Part shown: one piece after another, positions 34,270 through 41,839 of the stretch
Position numbering within the stretch: position 1 is the first letter of the stretch
Layout of the letters: each line of letters opens with the position of its first letter
Source: Paenibacillus glycanilyticus
Lineage (GTDB): Bacteria; Bacillota; Bacilli; Paenibacillales; Paenibacillaceae
Direction of reading: 5' to 3'
NCBI RefSeq assembly: GCF_023715145.1
Contig: NZ_JAMBNP010000008.1
Coordinates: 186,001 to 250,000, forward strand
DNA: 64,000 nt
The notes under the pieces: model-generated
What the model was told of the DNA's origin: nothing
The model's input: only the letters and a program-made list of their open reading frames with translations
Databases searched by the model: none
Made by a program: the position numbers and the translations under genes

Positions 34270-35271
34270 TTACAGCAGCTCGCGACGGAACAGCGCCAGA
34301 AGCCGTTCTTCGTTCTGGTCCACCCACCCGCATATGCGGTAGGTCTGGTCAATGAAGCCCGCTACAAGCTCCGCCTCGTCAAGACCTTCTTTCCACCGGT
34401 TGGTGAAATGGAGAAAAACATCGAGAACTCGCAGCTTTAGGAGAAGCGGCAGCGCTTCGGCCTCAGCAGGCGTAAGTCTGCCGAAACGGCCGTATCCTTC
34501 GCAGAATAACTGGATACAATTCCAGGTATCCGAATCCTCGCCTTTGAAGAAATCAATAATTGCTACAACCAGTTCCATTGCTCTGACATCGATTGTGCAG
34601 AACTCGAAATCCAGCACTCCGATAATAGAGTCGCCGGCAGCGACGGTATTGCTCAAATTGAGATCACCGTGAATCCATTGGTGAGGCAGCTCACATAGTG
34701 CCTTCATCTTGTCTGAAAGACTGTTCAACAGGTCCACGACTGCCGCCGCTTTGTCCGCTTTCGCCATAAATACTTCCGATGACTGAATAATTGCCGGAAG
34801 CTCGTCGTGAATCAGCGTGAAATAGGTCTCTTCGAGCTTATAATACGGTTCATAAATCGGCTGTTGCGAGAGCTTCAATTCCTGAAGAGCGGATGACAGC
34901 CTCGCAGATATTTCACCTAGCGAAATAATATGTTCTTTGCGCTCTGCGCTTGGACGTTCGCCCGGAATATAGCGGTACATGGCCGCAAGTGCTCCCGTTT
35001 GCGTACGCGAGATGGTTCCTCCAGCGCGATTGGCTACCGGTACCGGAACCCGAAAACCGGGCTGCTGCAGATACAGAGCCGACAACACATTATGCTCAAG
35101 CGAGACAATGTCCGTATCCCGGTGATTGTTGTAGACCCGAAGGACAAAACGCTCATCGCCCGCCTGAATCATTCTTGTTGTGTTATTCATTCCGCTGTCA
35201 CCCGGCACAATGATCCATTCCGCCTCGAACGGATACTGCTCAATCAGCGCGGCGATTTCGCTCTCTTTCAA
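34270..35271 (-). CDS. Aminoglycoside-phosphotransferase-like kinase (APH family)
   Basis: A 333-residue APH-fold kinase. The catalytic loop HGDLNLSNT near residue 198 and the metal-binding GVLDFEF near 215 are both intact. The family includes homoserine kinase II, fructosamine kinases, choline kinases and antibiotic phosphotransferases, and nothing here singles one out. The N-terminal nucleotide-binding lobe (residues 15-110) is present. The start overlaps the MOSC gene stop by ATGA, so the two are coupled. Resistance should not be assumed from the family name. Confidence 0.85.
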   Translation of the reverse strand: MKESEIAALIEQYPFEAEWIIVPGDSGMNNTTRMIQAGDERFVLRVYNNHRDTDIVSLEHNVLSALYLQQPGFRVPVPVANRAGGTISRTQTGALAAMYRYIPGERPSAERKEHIISLGEISARLSSALQELKLSQQPIYEPYYKLEETYFTLIHDELPAIIQSSEVFMAKADKAAAVVDLLNSLSDKMKALCELPHQWIHGDLNLSNTVAAGDSIIGVLDFEFCTIDVRAMELVVAIIDFFKGEDSDTWNCIQLFCEGYGRFGRLTPAEAEALPLLLKLRVLDVFLHFTNRWKEGLDEAELVAGFIDQTYRICGWVDQNEERLLALFRRELL

Positions 35272-35957
35272 TCCGCATGGCCTCCCTGCTTCGCTTGCCG
35301 CAGGCGGTCTATTCGGCTTGATAACGTCTGCTTCCAGCTGCCAGACAGTTCCTCCACAGCCAGTAAGGCGGTCATCCCTGCCAGGTCTTCCTTGCCTTGA
35401 TACATAACGCGATTAGCCTCCGCGAGGGTGATGGCTGCCGGATGCCGCTGGACAACCGTTAAATCCTCCCCCGCGCTAACTTCCCCTTCTTGCAGAACGC
35501 GGAAATAAAATCCGGTCATCCCGGTCTGCTGAACCTTTGCGCCGAGCTCCGGACGCTGATGGCGGATTCCAAGCTTAAAGCAAGGCTGTCTGGGCTGGCT
35601 GACCTGTACAACCACATTTCCTGCCTGCACGACATCCCCGATGCACAAATCATGCTCCGTCCATTCAGATACGGTCCAGTTCTCGCCAAAGGAACCGCTG
35701 CTCACCTTATTGCCCAGCCACTCTTCCCAATACGGGAAATGACGGTCGAAGTAGACGCATACGGCTTTGTCCGGCCCGCCATGGTTGACCAGATCCGCCT
35801 GCCCGTCGCCGGATAATCCTGTTTTGCTTAAGTAATGCCTGCTAGCGGACGGTGATTTGAAAATTCCGGTTTGAACAGGCTTGCTGCCATGCATCGCCTC
35901 TACGGGAGTTCCTACATTAAGCGAGACAATACGGCTGTTCATTATTTCCCGAGACAT
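35268..35957 (-). CDS. MOSC domain protein (YiiM-like)
   Basis: A 229-residue MOSC-domain protein like E. coli YiiM, which reduces N-hydroxylated substrates with a molybdenum cofactor. GLSGDGQADLVNHGGPDKAV (about residues 48-67) and the conserved cysteine in QPRQPCFKLG (about 125) match. A 3-alpha C-terminal extension as in YiiM follows residue 165. AGGAGG lies 14 bases from the ATG at 35957; a second ATG at 35942 is possible. It is coupled to the APH-like kinase downstream. Confidence 0.88.
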   Translation of the reverse strand: MSREIMNSRIVSLNVGTPVEAMHGSKPVQTGIFKSPSASRHYLSKTGLSGDGQADLVNHGGPDKAVCVYFDRHFPYWEEWLGNKVSSGSFGENWTVSEWTEHDLCIGDVVQAGNVVVQVSQPRQPCFKLGIRHQRPELGAKVQQTGMTGFYFRVLQEGEVSAGEDLTVVQRHPAAITLAEANRVMYQGKEDLAGMTALLAVEELSGSWKQTLSSRIDRLRQAKQGGHAD

Positions 35958-35998
35958 TTGTTTTCTATTAGCCTCCTGTCCATTTCTATCCTCTCTCT

Positions 35999-36028
35999 AT
36001 TATAATCCGAGTAGGGAGATGATGGCAA
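35999..36028 (-). promoter_or_regulatory. Promoter of the MOSC-kinase operon
   Basis: On the minus strand TTGCCA (36023-36028) and TATAAT (35999-36004) are 18 bases apart, about 42 bases before the MOSC start. The rest of the gap up to 36254 holds no gene that I can see. Confidence 0.65.
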
Positions 36029-36254
36029 AAACATCTTTTGGCGCTCTATTATTAATGGCGTTAAGCAGCCGAAATCAGGTATAAATACGGGCTTTTCAGC
36101 TATATCCGAATAGTCTTTCAAGACTACTCTTCGACACCTTTCGTAACATTCGAGCCACACTTGTCGAAAACGTTTTCTTTGTGTAGATTCATGCGCTTCC
36201 CCGGGAAATAAAAGACGTAATTATTTCCTCATTTCCCGGAATGGAACCTTCCGG

Positions 36255-37886
36255 CTAATGAAGGTTGAATTTTCGCTCAATTCTGATGATTTCTCCTCTA
36301 GGCCTTTTCAAGCGGCTTTGAAGTCTTGCCAGATGCTGCTTCCGGTATTTCCTGTCCAGCACCATGATGAGGATAAGGAATATTGCCGTACCCGCTGCTC
36401 CCCACATGCCAAGCGCGAAGATTGACAGCGCACCCGATAAGAGTAACCAGACGAAAGCTGCCCGGTCAACAAACGTACGGTATGAGCCGAGATGCCAAGG
36501 GGCATCCGCGAGCAGCCTATGCCTCCCCCTAAGCTTCAGCTTGATCCAGATCGGAATCGCATAGGCCAGCTGCAGGCACAAAACACCAAAGCCAAGCAAA
36601 CTGGAGATGCCAGCCTCTCCCCCATCGACCAGCCTTGCTGCACCAAATAATATTACCGAGATCACAGCCGTAATAAGGATTGCCGCCAACGGCGACTGCC
36701 GCTCGCGCGTTACCTGCGACAGCACTTTGCTGAAGGGCAGAGCCTGATCCCTCGCGAGGCAAAAGACCGCCCGCGAACAAATCAGCATTTCGCTGTTCCC
36801 GCTCCCCCATATGGCCGCCGCAATCATCAATAGTATAATCGAATTCCCCTGCCAGCCATCCAGCGCGGCTGCGGCCAGCAGACTGTCGCCTGCGCTGAAC
36901 AAGTTCGTGCCGACAATAGCCGGGAGAACAAGCGTCAGGCACATCAATAAAACAAAGCCTCCGATCATCGTATAGACCGAAGAGAAGTAGATCGCCCAGG
37001 GAACCCGGATGCGCGGATCGCTCGTTTCCTCCGAAGCTTGGGCAGCTCCATCCATACCGAGAAACAGCTTCTGCAGCACGATTACCCCGGCTATAAATGC
37101 CCATGGCGTAACATGCCCCTCCAAAGAGATATTCTGAAACGTATATAACAGCTCCGGCGAATACACGCTTCGTCCGAAGGTAATGTAGATCCCGCCAATA
37201 ATCGCGGCAAGGATAACCGCTTGAAGGAAAATTCCCGCTTCTTGCAATGCCCCTGTCTTCCCCGTTCCCCAATGATGGACAGCCGCCTGAGCGGCGGTCA
37301 CCATGCACAAGGCGACTCCGCTCGTCAGCCAGGAGGAGGTATAGCCCAGCCATACAGACAATAGCTTATCGATAATAAAAGCGCATGCACCGTTCATAAG
37401 CGCCATCATAGCGAGATGACCAGCCAGATGGAACCATCCTGCATACCATCCCCATCTTCTGGTTCCAAGTGCGGAGGCCCAGTGGTAGACGCCGCCCGCT
37501 GTGGGCACAGCTGAAGACATCTCGGCAAGCGATGCGCTGACCAGGATGCCAAACAGCGCAAGGATTGGCAATCCGATACTGACGACAGAGGGTCCCCCCT
37601 TCTGCAGCGCTGGACCAGCGAGCAGAAATACAGCGCCTATTAATCCAAGTGACTGAAACGAAAGGCCAAATGACGCAGCGGCTCCTAGTCGCCTGCGCAG
37701 CTGCTGGGCGAGCCCGAACAAATTCAGGTCATGCTTATCCTGCTGCGACTGTGCGTAAGAGCCGTAAGCGCTCATGCTGATATGCTTTGAAGCCCTTATG
37801 CTCTGTTGTGCCCTTGCCGTCAGAATCAAAGCGCAACCACAAACCATAGCAAACAGCAGCAAACCGATCCATACCGCCAGCATCAT
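36255..37886 (-). CDS. APC superfamily amino-acid/amine permease
   Basis: A 543-residue permease with an N-terminal helix, then about twelve transmembrane helices. The eukaryote-like GABA/polyamine permease pattern is visible: SFGLSFQSLGLIG near residue 75, AEMSSAVPTAGGVYHWAS near 120-138 and DQALPFSKVLSQV near 385. It would import an amino acid, GABA or amine. The N-terminal extra helix (residues 1-25) and a roughly 50-residue loop are additions compared with most family members. The frame opens at 37943, but GGGAGGGG precedes the ATG at 37886, chosen as start. It is monocistronic. Confidence 0.87.
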   Translation of the reverse strand: MMLAVWIGLLLFAMVCGCALILTARAQQSIRASKHISMSAYGSYAQSQQDKHDLNLFGLAQQLRRRLGAAASFGLSFQSLGLIGAVFLLAGPALQKGGPSVVSIGLPILALFGILVSASLAEMSSAVPTAGGVYHWASALGTRRWGWYAGWFHLAGHLAMMALMNGACAFIIDKLLSVWLGYTSSWLTSGVALCMVTAAQAAVHHWGTGKTGALQEAGIFLQAVILAAIIGGIYITFGRSVYSPELLYTFQNISLEGHVTPWAFIAGVIVLQKLFLGMDGAAQASEETSDPRIRVPWAIYFSSVYTMIGGFVLLMCLTLVLPAIVGTNLFSAGDSLLAAAALDGWQGNSIILLMIAAAIWGSGNSEMLICSRAVFCLARDQALPFSKVLSQVTRERQSPLAAILITAVISVILFGAARLVDGGEAGISSLLGFGVLCLQLAYAIPIWIKLKLRGRHRLLADAPWHLGSYRTFVDRAAFVWLLLSGALSIFALGMWGAAGTAIFLILIMVLDRKYRKQHLARLQSRLKRPRGEIIRIERKFNLH

Positions 37887-38012
37887 CGAACCCCTCCCTA
37901 CGATAATGTATGAGGCGGGGGGAGAGGTCATGTCAGACAGCAAAGGACTGCCCGCAAGGACAGCCCTTTCATGCCGGCCATCAGCCGGCTGTTATGCGTT
38001 TGTACAATGGAT

Positions 38013-38309
38013 TTATGCCGTGAAACGCAGCATCGCAAACGATCCAATCGCAGCTGCTGCCCAGCAGATCGTATGAATAACGAGCCAACGCCATTTTGAA
38101 CGGAAATCCAGTCTTCTAAGCGTCCACAAATTTGTTCCTATGACAAGCAGTGCGTATACTAGAATGATAACCGTGCCGTATGCCTTCTGGGAGCCAGTAG
38201 AGGGTGCCATAAATCCATAGACCAGAACGATGCCGCCGACCAATACATAGGGAAACAAGAACCCAAGAAGCAGATGAACAATTACGCCAACCCACTTCTT
38301 CCTGTCCAT
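38013..38309 (-). CDS. Small three-helix membrane protein of unknown function
   Basis: About 98 residues with three hydrophobic helices (near 8-33, 42-63 and 74-95). I recognise no family. AAAGGAG lies eleven bases before an ATG at 38309; the frame itself opens at 38345 without a clear ribosome site. It follows the DUF3298 gene by about 47 bases. Confidence 0.6.
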   Translation of the reverse strand: MDRKKWVGVIVHLLLGFLFPYVLVGGIVLVYGFMAPSTGSQKAYGTVIILVYALLVIGTNLWTLRRLDFRSKWRWLVIHTICWAAAAIGSFAMLRFTA

Positions 38310-38356
38310 CCATGGATCAGCTCCTTTTGCATCTCCGCCCGGCATGTCCGGCTGTG

Positions 38357-38968
38357 CTAATTGTTTGGCACCATGGCTCCGAGTGGAGCATTCTCATTCA
38401 CAATATCTTGCAGATCATACGCCGAGATCGGAAAATACGGGAATCCGAAAGCATAAGGCGTCAGTTCATATAAGGCAAAATAAATGACAATCGACCGGTC
38501 CGCAATGTAATAATCCTGATCCGGCCGGATCGTGCGGAATGGCTCCAGCGTGCTTATATCTCGTTCTTTAATCTGGGCGTTAACCAAATCCGAAATACGG
38601 TGAACATAAGCGCTGCCCGGCTTGAACAGTTGCGGAAGGCTGTAAGCGTGTCCAGTCGACACGCGAAAGGTAAGCGATACCTGCAAAGTAAGTCCGTGCG
38701 TCCCTCCCGAGTAGGTGTAGTTAAATAACGACAGGCTCAAGATATCCCGCTCGTTCGTCTTTACCTCGTAATACCCGCTCATTTCAGCCCGAGGATCATC
38801 AAGCGAGCCCTGCTCGTCTACCAGCTGCTGAGCCGCTTTACGAATGGATTCATTGATTCGCTTGATTGCATTCTCGTTTGGTCCTCCGCTTACATAGGGA
38901 ATCCAAAGCTCCGCTTTCGGGAATGCCGCTCTTGCAGATTGGACAATGACTGGAGACTGAAACGCCAT
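38357..38968 (-). CDS. DUF4163/DUF3298 domain protein (RsiV-like)
   Basis: A 203-residue protein consisting of a DUF4163-like N-terminal half and a DUF3298 C-terminal half, recognised by SGGTHGLT near residue 90 and YFALYELTPYAFG near 170. The same pair forms the extracellular domain of the lysozyme sensor RsiV and part of PdaC, but here there is no signal peptide and no membrane anchor, so it may be cytoplasmic. AGGTAGGTG precedes the ATG at 38968; a GTG at 38980 is an alternative. It follows the GNAT gene closely. Confidence 0.8.
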   Translation of the reverse strand: MAFQSPVIVQSARAAFPKAELWIPYVSGGPNENAIKRINESIRKAAQQLVDEQGSLDDPRAEMSGYYEVKTNERDILSLSLFNYTYSGGTHGLTLQVSLTFRVSTGHAYSLPQLFKPGSAYVHRISDLVNAQIKERDISTLEPFRTIRPDQDYYIADRSIVIYFALYELTPYAFGFPYFPISAYDLQDIVNENAPLGAMVPNN

Positions 38969-38984
38969 ATTCGAAGACACCTAC

Positions 38985-39497
38985 CTATTTGGTCAGATGC
39001 TCCATTATATGCAGGGTACGTCTCATTTCATGCCACTCGATCCCGCCGTGAGCGGAGGCGGCGACTCCAATGTACGCAAACCCGGCTTTCTCGTAAAAAG
39101 GGATCAGGTGCCGCTCGCACATGAGCAGAATGGCTTCATGGCCCGCTGCATCGCATTCCGCAACGAGCTTCTTAAGGAGCTTCTCTCCTATCCCCTGCCG
39201 CCTTGCCTCTTCGGCCACCGCAACCGTCAGAACACAGAAGTTATTTCCTTCCTCTTCGTCCTGTTGGTCTCCCTTCATCTCATCTCCGCAGGACCAGGCC
39301 GATGTACGAATGCCGTTCGCAATGCCGGCCAGCTTACCGCCGGACCAAGCCGACCAGAAATAATTCGGATAATGCTCGTACCGGTACCGGAAGCCTTCCC
39401 GCGTTGCGGCCGCATCCGGCACATAACAGCGCTGCTCGAGAAGGAGCGCTTCCTCGAGTTCATGTTCTTGAATTAACCGCAGCTCGATGTCGCTCAC
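38985..39497 (-). CDS. GNAT family N-acetyltransferase
   Basis: A 170-residue acetyltransferase. Motif A is VLTVAVAEEARRQGIGEKLL near residue 90-109, and motif B is IPFYEKAGFAYIG near 132-145. The N-terminal EEALLLEQRCYVPDAAA resembles arylalkylamine acetyltransferase-like GNATs. An acidic insert DQQDEEEGNN lies just before motif A. The start overlaps the upstream ABC ATPase gene by ATGA, so the two are translated together. Substrate unknown. Confidence 0.85.
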   Translation of the reverse strand: MSDIELRLIQEHELEEALLLEQRCYVPDAAATREGFRYRYEHYPNYFWSAWSGGKLAGIANGIRTSAWSCGDEMKGDQQDEEEGNNFCVLTVAVAEEARRQGIGEKLLKKLVAECDAAGHEAILLMCERHLIPFYEKAGFAYIGVAASAHGGIEWHEMRRTLHIMEHLTK

Positions 39498-40219
39498 AGC
39501 AGCATTTTCTCCCGCTCGGTTAGTCTTCTGCCCCTCACGTCAAGCACAAGCTCGCCGTTGTTCAGGCCAATGATCCGGTCAGCAAACCGTTCTGCCCAAT
39601 CCCCTTGATCGAGAACGGCTATAACCGTCACTCCCTGCTCCGTGGTCAGCCTCTTCAGGTCGGATAATACCCGGTCCGCCGTATGGGGATCAAGTCCCGC
39701 TACCGGTTCGTCTGCCGCAATAACCTTCGCGCCATGGACAAGCGCCCGGGCAATGGCAATACGCTGACGTTCGCCGCCGCTGAACGTACTGGCCTTCTGA
39801 TGGGCTTTATCGATCAATCCCAGCTTCTCAATCGTATCCATCGCGCCCATATAATCGTCGTTGCGCAGCATGCCTGTCCATCTGCGCCAAGCCGGTGTTT
39901 GGGTCACGGCACCGATGCTGACGTTTTTAAGTCCGGTCTTGTTCTGGTAAAGCACGGGCTTCTCTTCCAGATAAGCAACCGCGCGCCGGATTTTGAGCTT
40001 GCCTGCCAGCCCCTGCTTGAATACGTCTTCTCCTTCATAATAATAATTGCCTTTGCTCCACTTCTGCTGAAGCGCCAAGCATTTGAGCAGCATCGACTTG
40101 CCGCTGCCGCTGGCTCCTTTTATCGCAATGAATTGTCCTGGCTGGACTTCAAAGCTGATGTTCTTCAGAATCGTTGGTCCGCCGGGAATTTGCTGTGATA
40201 AATTTGATATTCTCAACAT
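39494..40219 (-). CDS. ABC transporter ATP-binding protein, no permease nearby
   Basis: A 241-residue ATPase with Walker A GASGSGKSM near residue 35, signature TFSGGERQRIAIAR near 143, Walker B VIAADEPVAGLD near 165 and a switch region AVLDQGD in which Gln/Asp stand where His is usual. The sequence is nearest to PhnC-like importer ATPases. No membrane or binding-protein gene lies next to it; instead it overlaps a GNAT gene. AAAGGGG precedes the ATG by nine bases. Whether it works in transport is open. Confidence 0.82.
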   Translation of the reverse strand: MLRISNLSQQIPGGPTILKNISFEVQPGQFIAIKGASGSGKSMLLKCLALQQKWSKGNYYYEGEDVFKQGLAGKLKIRRAVAYLEEKPVLYQNKTGLKNVSIGAVTQTPAWRRWTGMLRNDDYMGAMDTIEKLGLIDKAHQKASTFSGGERQRIAIARALVHGAKVIAADEPVAGLDPHTADRVLSDLKRLTTEQGVTVIAVLDQGDWAERFADRIIGLNNGELVLDVRGRRLTEREKMLL

Positions 40220-40288
40220 TAGTCCATGCCCCTTTTTTGTAAACGCTTCGACAATCTATGAATCTAGTTTACGAGAAACAAAAAACAG

Positions 40289-40318
40289 TTGTCCACACGA
40301 ACAAATGTTTGCTATAAT
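40289..40318 (+). promoter_or_regulatory. Promoter of the 74-residue protein gene
   Basis: TTGTCC at 40289-40294 and a perfect TATAAT at 40313-40318 are 18 bases apart, about 63 bases before the start codon. Confidence 0.65.
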
Positions 40319-40381
40319 AAAAACAGAACAAACGTTCCCTATTTTATAATCCAATAATCATTTGAAGGAGGCTGAATCACC

Positions 40382-40606
40382 ATGAAGAAAAGCTGCGAGA
40401 ACTTTCGTTATTTAGAGAAAGGATGGCCGCGCCGGGACCTTACCTTTAAGTTTTACACGGACGGAACATTAACGATTATTGATAATCATGCAGAGGAGGT
40501 GATCTCGCCAAATGATTTGAAGGGTGACAGCATGGACTTTTATGTACGGCGTCGTATCGCCTTTATTAAGAATAAATTGATGGCAGCCCAGCAGAAATAT
40601 GCTTAA
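40382..40606 (+). CDS. Small uncharacterised protein (74 residues)
   Basis: A 74-residue basic protein beginning MKKSCENFRYLEKGW and ending in a helical, Lys/Arg-rich segment (RRRIAFIKNKLM). I do not recognise the family. It has a strong AAGGAGG site ten bases before the ATG, its own promoter and a strong terminator, so it is very likely expressed. The single Cys at position 5 and the charged C-terminus are its only notable features. Confidence 0.75.
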   Translation: MKKSCENFRYLEKGWPRRDLTFKFYTDGTLTIIDNHAEEVISPNDLKGDSMDFYVRRRIAFIKNKLMAAQQKYA

Positions 40607-40696
40607 CCTCACCTGCGTGAACGGCTGCTCCGTCAATGCAAGGAGCAGCGTATGTCCAGCGGTGAAAGAAAAAGCCTGTACAGGGCATTGGAAATA

Positions 40697-40732
40697 GGCG
40701 GAATGCAAGAATGACTTGCATTCCGCCTTTTT
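40697..40732 (+). terminator. Terminator between two small genes
   Basis: GGCGGAATGCAAG (40697-40709) pairs perfectly with CTTGCATTCCGCC (40715-40727) and is followed by TTTTT. It ends the 74-residue gene and lies just past the stop of the convergent small gene. Confidence 0.92.
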
Positions 40733-40734
40733 AA

Positions 40735-40872
40735 TTACGGCAGTTGTTTATTAATCCCATTCATGCTTGGAGGACGGGTCGCGAGTTTGTTCAGCTTAAG
40801 GCCAACCGCTTCCGATTTAAAACTGGAGTTGTTTTGGCGGTTTTGGGTTTTCTCGGCTTTATTAAAAGGCAT
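40735..40872 (-). CDS. Small basic protein of 45 residues
   Basis: A 45-codon ORF on the minus strand starts with ATG at 40872, eight bases after GGAGG inside GGGAGGTGATGAGC, and ends with TAA at 40735-40737. The product starts MPFNKAEKTQNRQNN and is rich in Lys, Asn and Gln, with no hydrophobic stretch; its composition is reminiscent of small spore or ribosome-associated proteins. I do not recognise the family. The ideal ribosome site and the terminator right after the stop make it a good candidate for a real gene. Confidence 0.6.
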   Translation of the reverse strand: MPFNKAEKTQNRQNNSSFKSEAVGLKLNKLATRPPSMNGINKQLP

Positions 40873-40945
40873 GCTCATCACCTCCCTGCTCTTTATGTGA
40901 ATGATTAGCATAAATCGCCGGAATTAAACATCCCTTTTGCCTTCG

Positions 40946-40974
40946 TTGACGTGGGGCTTCTAATAAGGTAGATT
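40946..40974 (+). promoter_or_regulatory. Promoter of the HAD hydrolase gene
   Basis: TTGACG at 40946-40951 and TAGATT at 40969-40974 are 17 bases apart, about 40 bases before the start codon. Confidence 0.6.
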
Positions 40975-41013
40975 GTTCATACGACGAACTTCACCAAAGG
41001 AGCCGTGCTTTAA

Positions 41014-41757
41014 ATGAAGCAAAACCTTTTCTTTGACCTAGACGACACCCTCATTCACTGCAACAAATATTTCTACTTTGTCATCGAACAATTTGTGGAC
41101 GCGATGACAACGTGGTTTGCGGGCTACGAAGGGGTAAGCGCTGAAGCTGTGCGCAATAAACAGACAGAGATTGATATTGCGGGCGTAGCTGTGCTCGGAT
41201 TCAAGAGCGAGCATTTTCCGCAGTCTTTTCTTGATACATATAACTACTACTGCGATCTTACGGGCCGCAAGAAGTCTCGAACGGAACAAGATTTCCTCTG
41301 GAAGCTTGGCCTGAGCGTATATGAGCATGAGACCGAGCCTTATCCGAATATGGAGGCAACGCTCGACAAGCTAGCCGGCGAAGGACATACCCTTCATCTC
41401 TATACCGGAGGGGAAATTACGATTCAACGCCGCAAGATTGAACAAATGAAGCTGGAGCGCTACTTTGACACAAGAGTGTATATCCGGCGCCATAAGAATA
41501 GCGAAGCGCTTGAGCAGATTCTGGCTGATGGCCGCTATGACCGCGGCTTGACCTGGATGATCGGCAACTCGATCCGCACCGATGTCGTTCCTGCATTGAC
41601 AGCGGGCATTCACGCCATCCATATGAGAGCCGAATCCGAATGGCAGTATAACGTCATCGATATAGAAGTAAAGCCGAAGGGTGCTTTCTTCACCTTAACC
41701 AATCTGCTTGAAGTTCCGCCGGCTATTCACGACTACGTTAATCGTCAACTGCCATAA
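41014..41757 (+). CDS. HAD superfamily hydrolase
   Basis: A 247-residue haloacid-dehalogenase-type phosphatase. Motif I is FFDLDDTLIHC (catalytic Asp pair at residues 8 and 10), motif II is the Thr in LHLYTGGE near 131, the Lys of motif III lies near 160 (RRHKNSE), and motif IV is MIGNSIRTDVVPA near 184-196. A helical cap (about 20-110) lies between motifs I and II, a class C1 arrangement. The substrate cannot be told. AAAGGAG precedes the ATG. Confidence 0.9.
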   Translation: MKQNLFFDLDDTLIHCNKYFYFVIEQFVDAMTTWFAGYEGVSAEAVRNKQTEIDIAGVAVLGFKSEHFPQSFLDTYNYYCDLTGRKKSRTEQDFLWKLGLSVYEHETEPYPNMEATLDKLAGEGHTLHLYTGGEITIQRRKIEQMKLERYFDTRVYIRRHKNSEALEQILADGRYDRGLTWMIGNSIRTDVVPALTAGIHAIHMRAESEWQYNVIDIEVKPKGAFFTLTNLLEVPPAIHDYVNRQLP

Positions 41758-41779
41758 CATTAATGGCATAAACCATACG

Positions 41780-41819
41780 AAAAAGGAGTAAAGCGGTTCC
41801 TACCGCTTTACTCCTTTTT
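41780..41819. terminator. Bidirectional intrinsic terminator
   Basis: AAAAAGGAGTAAAGCGG (41780-41796) pairs perfectly with CCGCTTTACTCCTTTTT (41803-41819). It serves both the HAD gene and the convergent topB gene. Confidence 0.93.
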
Positions 41820-41839
41820 CATTTACGCAGACGGCTCGG

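Noticed and set aside
34270..35271. APH-like kinase considered as an aminoglycoside resistance gene
   Set aside because: The fold is shared with many metabolic kinases, and the context (a MOSC gene) gives no support for resistance.
36120..36170. Inverted TTCGACA/TGTCGAA arms upstream of the MOSC promoter
   Set aside because: Seven-base arms about 30 bases apart, far from any promoter; too weak to call an operator.
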